Made by a program: the position numbers and the translations under genes. DNA of 64,000 bases from Tetragonia tetragonoides (taxonomy: Eukaryota; Streptophyta; Magnoliopsida; Caryophyllales; Aizoaceae), in contig CM076154.1 in the NCBI GenBank assembly GCA_038025085.1, forward strand, positions 36,002,501 to 36,066,500. The letters run 5' to 3'. The notes below the pieces were generated by a model. It saw only the letters and a list, made by a program, of their open reading frames with translations, was not told the DNA's origin and made no database searches. Shown here in pieces: positions 45,402-57,400 of this stretch (position 1 is the stretch's first letter; the number at the start of each line of letters is the position of its first letter).

Positions 45402-45596
45402 TCACCTATTGATATTTCTTATTGGGCCATGTTCTTGTGTACTTGTACCTCTTTGATTTTGAGTTTGTTGATTTCTGGTGGTTTGGTTGTCATGTTTGCT
45501 TTTGATCTCTGTGGCTGTATTTCTCCTCTGAGCTATGATGAAGCGCCTCAGCAGTCTAGCTTTCTTTTCACGTTCTTTCTTCTCCAATATCATCAT
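45402..45596 (-). CDS. Possible RepHel N-terminal exon
   Basis: A 64-codon minus-strand frame rich in Lys, Arg, Gln and Asn ('KKARLLRRFIIAQRRNTATE'), similar in style to the basic N-termini of Helitron proteins. It lies 400 bp upstream of the first secure RepHel exon in the right orientation. The link is by position and composition only. It abuts the long poly-T tract at 45601. Confidence 0.4.
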   Translation of the reverse strand: MMILEKKEREKKARLLRRFIIAQRRNTATEIKSKHDNQTTRNQQTQNQRGTSTQEHGPIRNINR

Positions 45597-45599
45597 CCT

Positions 45600-45632
<33 letters not shown>

Positions 45633-47297
45633 TTTTTTTTTTTTTTTTTTTAAATATTATAGTATTGGGTTAGTTTCCACTGTAATTATAAAGCAAGACG
45701 TTCTGACTAAATGTGTTATATTGGTTTTTTTGCTAAATAGCTTTTGGGTTTGTTGATGACTTACCTTGCTAAGTTCATTTTTCTTATTTCTGTTTATTTT
45801 TAGACCTTTTTTTTTTATCACTATAATATTTTGCTACCCAACTCTATTGTCTCTTGATGATATACCCAAACTGATTTTTTGAAACTATGGTTACTGTCCT
45901 GCAATCTACATGTTCATTGTCTATTTAATATTTTTTTCTCCAATAATAACAATATAATTCCAAGGTTGTTTTTGAGCCTAGTGATATGTTATTATATAGC
46001 ATAGTTTGGTCAGTTCAGGTTATTTCTGTCAAGCAATGTCTATAAATTTAATAACTAATCCAATGAACACATGCAATATGTATATAATGGCTGCCATGAC
46101 AGCATTTGTAATAGTTATTTGTTAACTCATTTTGGCAGCCTTAATTAGCTGCTCTTTGGAAAAAGATACCATATGACATTTTGTAATGGGAGTACCTGGG
46201 AATGGAGAGAAATTGTAACGCAACAATTGGTGGTAGATCTGATCAGAGTAATGCACCTGAACAACAAAAACAAACAGCTGCGTTAATATAGTTTTACAAC
46301 TCCAATTACATATCAGCAATTCAGTAGCATGTTGTTAAACGTTAAATCCAGAAGACATCCTTTAGTCATTTAAGTTTATACTAATAGCTACTATACATGT
46401 TCATTTTTATGTATCTAAAGTTGATTAGGAAGGAGTTGTTGTTCACCATGAAACCTAAACATGTTTTTTAGAAGTATACTACTGAGGCTTGGGTACACAG
46501 TACAATTGTTCCTGGAGTAGCTATTACTAATACGGCCTATGTATTAGCATACATTTAACTGGTACAATAGCATAACTGAAAGTGCTATTGAATGTCACAT
46601 ACTATTGCAACAGAGGACATGTAAAGCAGTGTGTACATCTTTTTTTTTTTCTACTGAGACTTTGGGTGGTACATTTGATTTGTTTGTATTTTAGCCTTAC
46701 GGTTTGTTGATGATACATCCTTCTTTCAATTGACATTGCTAGAACCTGATTGGTGTTGGTAAGGTGACGGTGGTCTCCACAAATTAATGACTGCCAGAAT
46801 GTGTCGACGGGATTGGTGGTAGTAGGGGGATGGTGGGCTACGAAGTTTAAGGTTTGGGTGGTGTTGAAGGGGCCGTGGATATAGTGGAGCAGCAGAGAGG
46901 GAGGAGTTCTGATGATGTGAAGCGGTGTGTTACTTTGACGTAAGAGATGAGTGTTTTAGATTGATTGTTCACTTTTTTTTTTAATTTTTTTATTTGCTGA
47001 TCTAACCAATACTTTACCCATGAAGAGTACAACTAATCAAATATTGAACACATCATCGTCCACATCCTTCGCTCATTTGTGAAGCTATGGTTTCACTTTT
47101 GTGTTTTTAACTAATTAGCAAAAAAAAAATAAAAAATTATATAGGTTTTATTTTATTCTTCAATTTAACTGTCACCAATGCAGTATTTCTGCAGTGAAAG
47201 TGTTAGGAGCAAAGGATAAGCTGTGTTTATATTGGAAAATCAATTTCCAGGGAGTTACCCTCATATTTAAAAAAGGCACATATAGGGAAATGGTAAT
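45597..47297. other. Helitron non-coding stretch
   Basis: It begins with a long T-tract (45601-45652). A block at about 45840-46720 is partly repeated at 48110-48990. Its minus-strand 46122-46319 frame ('YHQLLRYNFSPFPG') looks like a degraded exon paired with 'NMHYNWSPFPG' near 48780. A GGTGG-rich patch lies at 46750-46930. No intact gene was seen. Confidence 0.45.
45601..45652 (+). repeat. Poly-T tract
   Basis: About 50 T with a single G interruption. It could be a relic poly(A) tail of a minus-strand retroelement or simple slippage. No target-site duplication was detected. Confidence 0.9.
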
Positions 47298-47309
47298 ATG
47301 TATTTGGTA

Positions 47310-47932
47310 GATACAACTTCATTTTTTGGCTTGCTTATCTGCAAAGATTGCTCACTAAGGATAGAATGGCACATATGCAGTTCTATAATGGTGACATGAA
47401 CTGTTATCTTTGTAATACAGCACCTGAAACAGCAGAACATTTATTCTTTTGCTGTGCAAGGTCAAGAGCTTTGCTTGATCAAGTGAAACAGTGGCTACAT
47501 TGGAATTCTACTGCTACTTCTTTGCAGGGGGTTCTGAATGGTATTGCACGAAGGAAGACCAAGTTTCAAATGCAGGTGATGGAAGCGCCTGCAGCAGCTT
47601 TGGTATATGAAATATGGAAGGAACGCAACAGCATTTTCTTCAACAAATGTGTTGCCACTGATGACACTCTTGTTCAGAGGATAAAGTTTGTAGTTAGGGC
47701 TCGTCTTCACAAAATTGCTGTTAAAAAACTTGTTAGAAAGGAAAGAAATTTCTTTGCTCTGATTATGTAAGCTGTAATTTGTTTTTTTGCTGTTTTTGTT
47801 GATGTATAGTGCTGTCTCAGGGATCAAAATTTGCAAGCGCCCTACCTAGTAGGTGGTTTGAAATTTTGGTTGCCTTTTAGGTGTAATTCATGTGCTTCGT
47901 AATGAAATATCTAATGCTTACCAAAAAAATAC
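47310..47932 (+). mobile_element. 5'-truncated LINE with zf-RVT domain
   Basis: The plus-strand frame (about 47348-47770) encodes the C-terminal reverse-transcriptase zinc-binding domain of a LINE ORF2 ('CYLCNTAPETAEHLFFCCARSR', then 'VYEIWKERNSIFF'), ending at TAA 47768-47770. A 3' UTR of about 160 bp ends in CTTACCAAAAAAA. The insertion is bracketed by an exact 12 bp repeat, ATGTATTTGGTA, at 47298-47309 and 47933-47944. The open frame, apart from truncation, suggests a fairly recent insertion. It lies inside the Helitron, on the opposite strand, so it arrived after the Helitron. Confidence 0.93.
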
Positions 47933-47944
47933 ATGTATTTGGTA

Positions 47945-49675
47945 TTTGCCTGCTACGTAGATTTGTAATTTCGTTAATAATGATTCTGGCATGGAGTACA
48001 CATGAATACATCTCCCTAGATATCACAACCCCCTTTTGGTGGTCTCTCCCAAAAATAAATTCAATGCAAGTCTAGAGACCCTATTTGTGCCAGTGGAATA
48101 AGAAAGTAACCCACGAACCATGAAACCTAAAAAATTTAGTTTCAAAAATTATACCACTGAAAGTGCAGGCGTACTATTCGTTGGATATGCTAGGTCTGAT
48201 AAGTTCATGTTACTAATTTGGCCTATGTGATAGACTACAAAGAGTCAGTACAATAGCATGACTGGAAATGCAGGTGAACATCACAAAGTATTGCAACAAA
48301 GGACATGTTAAACAACTGATTTGTTTGTACTTTACCCTTTTGGTTTGTTGTTGATACGCCATTGTTTGTTCCCTTTTTGTATATTTTGTAAATCAATTAT
48401 GTTGATTGTTATAATAGTTTGTTTTGATACCCATCTATTTTTTCTCTATAAAACTATGATTTACTCAATTGTCTGTTTAATAGTTTTGCTCCATAAGGTT
48501 TAAATAAGTTGTTTTAGATAAGAGTAGGAATAAATAGAATATAAGGCCTAGTTGTTCTTTCATTCCAAGTTGTCTCTATCTGGGAATATCTGTAGATCTA
48601 AAAACATATTTATATCAACACCATATTTATATCAACACCTGAGAAATGTATATGTTGTTTGCCTTGACCGGAGTTGTAATAGTAATTTCATAACACATTT
48701 TCGCAACCTTAAGAAACTCCTATTTGGAAAAAGATATCATTTGGCCTTTCATATTTACCAATATTACCTGGGAATGGCGACCAATTGTAATGCATATTTG
48801 GTGGAAGATCAATCGGTGTAATGCACCTGAAGAAGCAAAATATACATTTTTAAAACTATGATTAAATATAAACAGCATCTTCTGAAATGTTTGATAAAAA
48901 AATATCATTTAGCCATTGAATGTTGTACTTATTGCTACTGAATAGCTTAATTTTTATGTTGTTGGTTTTTTTTTTTTTGAAGCATTAGCAAATCAACTTA
49001 GCCATTGAATGAACATAGTGTTTTTGAATATCAGGGACCTTCCCCCAAAGGTATTTAACTTGACAATTTGTGACTAAATATTCTGATTCTACTATGGTTT
49101 CCTGCATGAAACAACACATACAAAGCATATATATTCCTACTACTTATGCAAATTTTGTCAATCAATTACGTCATAAGTTGCCAGGTTTACTTATGGTATG
49201 GAATATGATTTTGGTTATCAATCCTAATAAGTGATATATGATAAACGAATTTCTATAATCATGAAATGCAATTCACGAACTGTCAAATTAAAGCTACGAA
49301 ACAGAAAGTGTAAATGTAAACAGAGGTAGGTTGCTTTAAAATTGTTTTTTGTCAAACCGTGTTAAGTTATTAATATTGGAGGCAGATTTTAAATCCTTGT
49401 AAACCTTCGCATTGCAGAATCTCTATTCTTTAGGGTTGCATGGTAGAATATGTAGGGTTCATATTTTCGAGCATGGAGGGTTACATTGGTTTTAGTCTTA
49501 GTAAACATGTTATATGAATGATATATTATGTTCTGAACCAAAAAAGTAGATCATTTCAATAAAGTTGTACGCAAATTTTTTTGCTTATTCATGATAGGTA
49601 TTGTTTATGGAGCAATATTACATTGTATTTGATACATCTATTTTGTATGACTATCTAAAATAGAACTACCCTTAG
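47945..49675. other. Helitron non-coding stretch
   Basis: Contains repeat blocks matching 46.4-46.7 kb (at 48110-48360) and 45.9-46.3 kb (at about 48420-48990), including the shared phrase ATTTGGAAAAAGATA(C/T)CAT and 'TAATGCACCTGAA'. Otherwise AT-rich; no gene supported. Confidence 0.5.
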
Positions 49676-50848
49676 CTATGTGTGTATTACAATCGGATGT
49701 TTAATTACTTCTTTTCCATTTGCAATTGAGTTTGGATTTGAGCTGGCCTCCAGGATGTGTTTCAATTGCCTATTTTCCTTCCATACATTGAAGATTTCAT
49801 CCTTAAGGTTTTCAAACTCCATCTCCGCACGGACACACTTTATATCTGCTATGCGTCGCTTCTTACGCTGTATTAAGCATGCCTGTTGTAAGTTGTAGTC
49901 TGCAATTTCGAAACTATGATACTCTTTTAGCTTGTCAATAGCACGTTGTGCCACTTCTTGCATTGCAGTATGAAGGTTGTTGTGAAGTTCACTATATATT
50001 TTGGTTACTGGTTTATTCTTCTCAATTTTGATCTTGACAATAGCCTTATATTTGCCTTCATTGTCTAAGTGATGCTGCTCATATAGCGGTTCCGGGTAGC
50101 CATACCACTGCATGATCTTTCCTAGCAAAATGGTGTAACTAATATTGAATATTTTCCTTTCTTGTTTCATTTTCTACATCAAAATAGAGAAATGAAACAA
50201 CATAAGAAGTTAGCAAGTTCGGTGCATTTTGTATGTATATTTTTTTATTTTTTGGAAGGGGAAAATATTGTTTAGCTGAAATTAATAATTTTAAACCTAT
50301 TTCAGGTAACATATTGGGTCATTTTGTTTTGGAGTCTTTTTTCTTATTGTAAAATTGTAGTCATAAATAAAGGTATGGTAGTCATTTAATTTACATTGTT
50401 TGCTTATTTTCAAAATAATGATTTGTTTTTTTTTTGTTTTTTTTTAATCTTTTCAATGTGTGCATTTGGGAATGGATTGATTAGCTGAAAAGGAAGATGG
50501 AGACTGCTACTTAAGAACTTGAAACTTTATTCAAAAGTTTTTTATTAATCAATGTGACAATGACAGTAAAACATTACTTCTCCAAAGTTAACGTCCTCCA
50601 CTTCAAATTCATAGATCGTTTTGAGGTAAGAAATGGCAGTTTGACATGCTTTTTGTTGGGCGCCATTCTTTTCTTTATGCAGCTTGTATTAAAAGTTTAT
50701 CATCAAAAGGCAGTTTAATCTCTATTGTCATCTTGAATAGTGTGTTGAGTCTCCCTTCTTTGTATTTTGCTTTTAGCCGCAATTTTTGGAGGATGCTGTT
50801 TAAAATGCTTCTAAATGACACTGCAATTTTCCGAGGTTGCGGAGCCAT
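49676..50848 (-). pseudogene. Two-module dsRBD-like gene of unknown family
   Basis: I do not recognise this gene by name. The first part starts at ATG 50848 (MAPQPRKIAVSFRSILNSIL) and runs to a TAA at 50675-50677. In a frame shifted by one base, the reading continues through 'QQKACQTAISYLKTIYEFEVEDVN' to about 50570. The second part, 49676-50170, is open for 164 codons and contains 'YGYPEPLYEQHHLDNEGKY...VKIKIE', then 'AMQEVAQRAIDKLKEYHSFEIADYN'. A Lys/Arg/Glu-rich helical tail follows. Both parts follow one pattern: beta strands around a G-K-Y turn, an Ala-rich helix, and a closing Y-x-FE(V/I)-x-D-x-N. They look like tandem copies of one domain, resembling a double-stranded-RNA-binding fold. 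The gap 50171-50570 is probably an intron. Whether it is Helitron-encoded or captured cargo is unknown. Confidence 0.55.
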
Positions 50849-53800
50849 TTCTGCAAGTCATGTAAGGTGGATAATATTAAATATTATTTTTTTTTTATTT
50901 TTTTTGGAATTGAGATTTGACCAATCTAAGCTAAACAGAAATTTCAATCAAGGTGCCCTAATTCATAATGAAACAAACTTTCAAAGTGTTTTGTAGGAAA
51001 TAAAGTAAAGTCTGGCACTGTTATGTTGTAGGAAATGCGTGATTTGAGCGAGGGATTTGAGCGATGTTGGATTGTAAGGGATGAGAAAATTGGGTTACAG
51101 TAGTGCTTAATGAGTTTGTTGTGGACTCATGTTTCATTTTCACATTCAAAAATCAAAATGCAGATTTTTAATTAATTAACTATTTGGAGAAAGGAAGTTT
51201 ATAGCACATTGAATCAGAATTTTGTATTTGTTAAAGTTGAATATTAAGGGCAAATGATGGCATGAATTCCTAATATTTGTTTTGCAAGCAATAACAGAAG
51301 TTCACACTTCTCTGTGTGGCAAACTCAAAAAAGACAGTGTTTGGCATAATCAGCAAATATCAAGTAATCTCTATATAACAAATAACTACTTAATGGAACA
51401 CATGCTAAACATGAAGACCTGACACCATAATTACACCATAGTTAAAGGTAGCGTGGTTTGTTTTTAAGCAATGATAAATACCCTTATCTTGTTCAAAGAG
51501 GTTTTTTTTATAAAATAAGCATATAAGCATATAAGTCCAAAGAGGATTATGCTGGAAAGGTAAACATATGAGCAGTAGACTATTATGGAAAACAGAGAAC
51601 ATGATATACTCTTACCAGTTCAATTTTGACAATAAAACAAAAACCAAGAGGGAGATTTATCAGCCTGCATAGGGAAGAAAGCATTAGAATGAATTAGGGG
51701 TCAACATTTTAAGTCAACTAAGGAAAACTTGGATTGAGTTTATGGATAATATGGTATGAAAGGAGATCTAAAGCAATTAACAGAGTGAGGAAGAATAGGA
51801 AGCAGGGTAGATCAAATTTTAATCAGTTAAACCAATGCAAAGTTTCTAATATAACAATGACAAAACCTAATTTTTAATGTAAATTATATAAATATGTTCT
51901 ATGAAATTGATATTGCCCAAATTGTATATAATTATGTTTTATAAAAATGAAATTTGCAAAAATCTACTTTTTTTTTTTTATGTATCTTGGATATGAAGCT
52001 TGTTTGGTAAAGCTGTTGGTGTCAATCTTACACTGATTGCCAAATTCCCATGTGAAATTGACAGTCCATCAGAAACATTAATTTAAGTGTGCAGGGTCAT
52101 ATTATATACATATTAAGAGATAATAATAGTATATAGTGTAGACCATTTAGAAAACTAAATCTTAATATATGCCTCAGAATACACATATTAAAAGTACCCT
52201 ATTGCATTATTCCGGTAAGGACTCAAATGATAAACCACAAATGATGACTTTTGTAAAATGATCCAAACCCAATTAACATATTTGAAGAATGTGGGTATAA
52301 ATTGCAAATTATATAAAGGAGCAACAACAATGCATGTATTGCGCTATGATCATGTTGTAGTCTAATTGAGTGATAATGGCAAGATAAATATATAGGTGTA
52401 GATGCAATTGGAAGGGCACTCAACCCAAAGTAGAGTAAGAATTCTAAGCACAATCAACCAATGCATATATCAAAGCTCAACTTGTGCTATATATGAGGGC
52501 ATTGTGTAAACATTTGATTAGTTCTTTGACAAAATACATTTGAACTGTGATCTTGTAGCATATCCTTCTTTTTTGCGCCTTTTGGATGGCCTATTCTCTT
52601 TAAGTCTTATATAATTCTAGCCCGTAGTGGGTTGTGTTTTAGACTGAACCGTAACCACCACATCTATACCCTCATGTTCACATAATGTTAACATAATAAA
52701 TGAATATACCCCACTACCAGTTAACAACATGAAACTAAAAGTAAAAGAGGCAGAATAAATTGACTATTATAGAAGCCCACCACCACAGTTGACCATCTTT
52801 TTTTTTATGGAAAAGGGTGCTTCAAAAGGGTGCTTCTGTCACCCAAAAAAAGGGTGCAATTTGACACTGTTCTCAAATCAAAAATTCACATGTCGAATGC
52901 ATTTTACCATACAGTTATCTGTCCAGCACATATATAATCACTAATCATCATATCTAACAGCCTATCTATACACTTTTTCATTCAAATTTGTTTAACTCTC
53001 CCATCTTCCTTCCCCTCTAAATCAATGAATCATGTTATTTAAAGCACTATAAATGAAAATATAATATAAACAGCAAACCTGTTTCACCTTATACTACAGT
53101 ACCCTTAAAAAAAAAACCTTATACTATAGTGTACTTTACATTTAACCATTCTAGGAGACTTTATTGTAGTACAAACTGCACAGTAAAATTACTCAAGTAT
53201 CTTAGAATAGTAACGGACATCTTATAACACATACAAATTGATGACTTTGGAAAGCAACACAATGCATGATTATAAGACATACAAATTATTGTCCATCTGT
53301 GTACTATTTCATCAGTCTACAGTTAATGTTATTATATCTGCAGTATCTCAATTTCCATTTCTTTATCAGAATCTATCAAATGGGGTAATGCAAACTATGT
53401 TTGAGACAATTTCATAATACAGAGTTTGATAAAATTAAACTCTGTTAAGTAGATGGTAGACAAACAAACTAAGGATAATTTTGACAATTACGTTACCTTA
53501 GTAGGCGAGGAGAGTGATTATGAGTAGGATGGTAGTCCAAGTGCCCACGCCTGCATTACAAATAGGAAGACAGAATCAGTTGAGTATATGAGTGTCGTTA
53601 TCAATGTGTAAATTACTGTCATCATAGGCAAAAATTATTTTCACAAAGCAAAATTTGTAGTGGCAGTATATTTAAATTTGAAGAGAAAAAGACAGTTAAA
53701 AAATAGTTGTGTGGTTCATAGTTAAATCTAACCTTTAACAGATTTGTTTGTGTACAAAATCTATAGGCAATCAAGGGATAATCAGAATGTATGATGCAAA

Positions 53801-53850
53801 AATAGATGCCAATGTATATACACCACCCAATTTTTTAGGCAATCAATTGA
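50849..53850. other. Helitron upstream non-coding stretch
   Basis: AT-rich throughout, with no open frame showing coding character on either strand. Small G/C patches occur near 53490-53560. No internal transposon ends were recognised. Confidence 0.45.
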
Positions 53851-54464
53851 ATTAGTTGTGAGGGAAATAACCTGTAGATGGCGATGTTAATTGTGGGCAA
53901 TAGCAATGGCGGTGGGAGGCGCTCCACCGTCGCCAGAAATCCTTGATTTGAGGCTTCAATCGACATGGCGGCAGCGTGTTGGTGGTGGGAGGAGGACGAT
54001 GGTGAACGGAGCGGTCTTCAAACCATTGTTTGTAAGTATAAATCGACATGATCAGATGTGTGAGGAAGGCGGTGGACAACGAAGGAGTATGGTTGAGGGT
54101 GATGATGGAAGGTGTGTTTGATGTTGTGGATGGTGGAGTAGCTGTGGAGCGGTGATGGTGATGGTGATGGTGATGGTGATGGTGATGGTGAAGTAGTCGA
54201 TGTATGAAGCGGTGGGTGATGATGATCAGGTAATAGAAATATAGGATGCGTGGAATGACTTTGGGCTTCTTTTGTTTTTATTATTATTATTTTTTTTTGT
54301 TTCATCCAATCTTTATTTAACAACTCAGCAGAACACATCATTAAAAGTTTAACATGTCAGCGACAAATCAGCGGCTTATGTGTCATGCTCTGGTTTAATC
54401 TTTGTGTTTTAAACTAATTATATTGATTATATTGATTGTGGTGTTTTATTAGTATATACTATTT
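53851..54464 (-). promoter_or_regulatory. Probable Helitron 5' region
   Basis: More GC-rich than its surroundings (53890-54200), with a GGTGAT hexamer microsatellite. It then has, reading minus from 54464, TAGTATATACTAATAAAAC and a stretch with TGACACATAAGCC and CTGACATGT, which resemble subterminal sequences of plant Helitrons. This is taken as the 5' end and promoter of the element. Evidence is resemblance only. Confidence 0.35.
54149..54191 (+). repeat. GGTGAT hexanucleotide microsatellite
   Basis: About seven perfect GGTGAT units. Frames across it read short Gly/Asp or Ser/Pro runs and are not considered genes. Confidence 0.9.
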
Positions 54465-57400
54465 TTTTTTTCACCGCAAAAAAAGAAAAAAGCACGCCAG
54501 TAATTTATCAGCACAAAAATACTTTAATCAACCTAAGAGAGACGAGAAGGAAAGAAAAAAGTACATTCTAAACAAGAAGAAACAAACCTATATGGAGTGG
54601 CATGACAATCTTGAATATCAAGATCGAAAAATTAAGAAGAATAGGAAAGAGCCGTACTTGAACATGAGATCAGGGTAAAATATACACTAATAATTCAAAT
54701 ACTTCACCATCTCACTACATCTTACTTATAACTATTTGCACGTCTATATAATAACGGATAACGAAATTGACAGGAGGACCACGATTACCTTAGGGCCTAT
54801 GTAGTTTCGTCCAAGTTTTCGAGTGTTCTGATTCACATAAGAAAGCATTGATCATCTAATCACAAACTTGACAAGAATCAAGAATGATCTTCGTTTTTCT
54901 CGTCAAAATTAATAAGTAAAACGATCATCCATATATAATTACATCACTTATCGTGAATAATGTTGTGAAAGCTAATAAGAGATTAGAGAAGTAAAAAATT
55001 AAGGAGGAAGAGTTGCTTTCAAGTCTAAAGAATATTCTTCGATTAACAAAAAATACAAAACAAATTTAAAAAGGATGTCCATGAAAATATGAAATATTGC
55101 AATAAAAGAATTAAATTTGACATTTTCGTATTTGCATTAGCAAGTGGACAACATAGCACTCCTCTACGAAAAGCACATATACTAGTAATGGACATATTAG
55201 AGAGGAAAAGATCAAACTATGTTGGACTGTTGAAGTGTCAAAAATGGCATAATAGACGCATGATCGATATTGACAAAAATAGGACTCCTCTAAAGTGGGA
55301 ATCTAGTCTCTTAATTGTGAATGCTCCCAATAAAAGAAGATCACGACCCAAAAATGTCATTGATAGCCTTTTCTTATTTATTCTCACACTAGCATATACT
55401 CCAATTCTTATCCAAAAAACTTATTTAAGACGGTTTATGATAAAATTATAGAAACCTTTTAGTCAAATAAAGATCAATGCTCATACTAAGTGGTCCTTAA
55501 GTTTTTATTTAGTAATCTCATCAATCAACGTGTTGGTTTTATATAAAACTTACTCGTGTTTTTATAGGGGCTAGGAGTATATTTTTCTATGATGAGAAGG
55601 TGTATATTTAGAAGCCAAATTGAATAGTAACATTACCATTTGCTTGTTGAGTTATTGCTGGCAACATGATCAGAATGAAACTTCCAACATCCTTTTCTGT
55701 CCAAAAAAGTTTAGTGACTTTTCTTAGTCAGTCATAAACTTATGCATGTTTTTCTCGATCTTCAGTGTACCAGAATTGGTGTTGGCCTGATGGGGCATCT
55801 AATCCAATGAAACAGAAATTAGGATAAGGGAGCAGGTGATAATTCCACGACACATTTATGCACTTAGATGGAACCTTTGCTGCTTGAGACTAAAATGCCT
55901 TTGTTGATAATTCCATTGTTTGTTCACAAAAATTTGTATAGGACGGGTTTTAGTGTCATTTTTGGTAAGACGGGATCACTTTTTAGTCAAATAATGGTCA
56001 CTGCTCATAATAAGTGACTCATACATTTCTAAATAATTACCCCATATTAATGTGAGTTACACAAGATTTGCTCTTTTTTTTAAAACAAAATTACAAGTAA
56101 AACTTAACTTAAATGGTTGAGAACTTACGGGGAAGTTTCTTTCAATAACATAATTATGCATTCCCCACCAACTGAATGCATGATAACATAATACATAAGG
56201 GTCTGTACTTTTAAGTTTTAACCTGACAAACATTGAATTGAACTAAGCTTAAAATATTTAAACACAATTAAACTAAATTATAGTTATTTGAAATGTATTG
56301 ATTTTTTTTAACTTATTTTTAACCATTCAAAATTTTGTCTGAATATATATTGTTATTGGACTCATTTGAAAATAGCTTGAAATATTTTCAATAATAACAC
56401 AGATATCATCATTAATCTATTACTTGGAATTAGAAGTGTTGTAGTTTAAATTAAAAAAATATAAATATAAATCGTCATACCATAGAACGATATACTCTCC
56501 TACTCCTAACCATTTGATGAGAGATCTTTTTAGAATATTCTGTAGAATTTCATCATCCAACGGCTAACAACTGAATTACCAGCCTTACGGCCTCGTCAAG
56601 ATAAAAATATGAGTTTTCTAAATAATTATCTTTAATATTCTAAAGAAGAAACCAAAAGCATTATCACCTTCCTTTCACCAAGAGCGTTGGACTCTACAAT
56701 ACCTATACACTTGTCACATGAATCACTTAATCAAGGTATGGAACTAAATTGAACATCGTACGGTCTTATCATAATTTCGGTGAGACGAATGTTAATTGTA
56801 GTGAGATAAGTCATTATAAGTGACCTCATTTTTATGCGAGTTGGTCTCACACAAGACTTGCGCCTCTATAATTGTGAGGTTCAGGTTAGTGAGATTACCA
56901 TTAGATAAACCTTCATTTTGGATGGATTGACTTCGATAAGTCTTGTGTGAGACCAACTCATAAAAAATTGGGGTCATTTTTTGAAAATACATGTAGAGGT
57001 CACTTATGCTGAGTAATGATCCTTATTTCATTGAAAAGTTACTCCATATCACTAAAAGTTATAAAAAACCCATCCAATAGAAGTTTTTTTTAGATTGCGG
57101 CAAGCTAGATACATTTTTTTCCCATCCCCCAAAATTGTTTTCTTTATCCCCTTTCATTTTGTAGACATCTTCCTTTTCTTTACTTTTTTTTTTTAATTCT
57201 TTTGGGAGATAAATTTCACTTTTTATTTATTTATTTAATTATTGATGTCAAGACATATTTCACTTTTAAGTACAACAACCATACCTATAAAAAAACCAAA
57301 ATTTTAAAATCTAAAAAAAAACCCAATAAAAAAATCAAACAAGCTAGGTAAGGGGGTGAGGAGATCTTATATAATCCCCACAATCCAAAACCCGAATTTA
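54465..57400. other. Intergenic between Helitron and GT17 gene
   Basis: The plus-strand frames at 54436-54678 and 55089-55451 are Lys-rich and match nothing I know; I do not call them. Dispersed repeats of the GTCTCACACAAG/GTCTTGTGTGAG family lie at about 55430-55500, 55930-56080 and 56755-57060. The last 300 bp, before 57400, are T-rich and may contain the GT17 promoter. Confidence 0.5.
56838..56959. repeat. Inverted repeat, 22-23 bp arms
   Basis: GAGTTGGTCTCACACAAGAC begins at 56838 and its complement (GTCTTGTGTGAGACCAACTC) ends at 56959, with about 77 bp between the arms. The arms are perfectly complementary over at least 21 bp. The motif is shared with the dispersed repeat at 3800-3960, suggesting a short MITE or two copies inserted head to head. 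Confidence 0.8.

Larger units (their letters stand above)
36613..54464 (-). mobile_element. Helitron (RepHel + RPA type), decayed
   Basis: A rolling-circle transposon on the minus strand. The 3' end is well marked: reading minus, GGGCGTGCAACGCACGGGC then ACACACACTAG ends at 36613, followed by host T. A CGTGC-AAC-GCACG hairpin (36627-36639) sits about 10 bases inside. CTAG and a short hairpin are the hallmark Helitron terminus. Minus-strand RepHel (about 45.6-40.6 kb) and RPA1-like (40.2-38.1 kb) pseudogenes lie within, in the order known for plant Helitrons. The 5' end is uncertain. I place it near 54464, where minus-strand TAGTATATACTAATAAAAC resembles plant Helitron 5' ends, but no canonical TC was confirmed. 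The upstream half also holds a two-module ORF, repeats and a LINE, so it may be composite. Confidence 0.72.

Noticed and set aside
50646..50996. 116-codon plus-strand frame
   Set aside because: Antisense to the more convincing minus-strand module with the Ala-rich helix and FEVEDVN ending.
54721..54780. Second Helitron 5' end (TCTATATAATAACGG) on the plus strand
   Set aside because: No matching CTAG-hairpin 3' end on that strand and no coding support.
55089..55451. 120-codon plus-strand frame
   Set aside because: Lys/Arg/Ile-rich translation of AT-rich DNA, no recognisable motif and no supporting neighbours or splice context.
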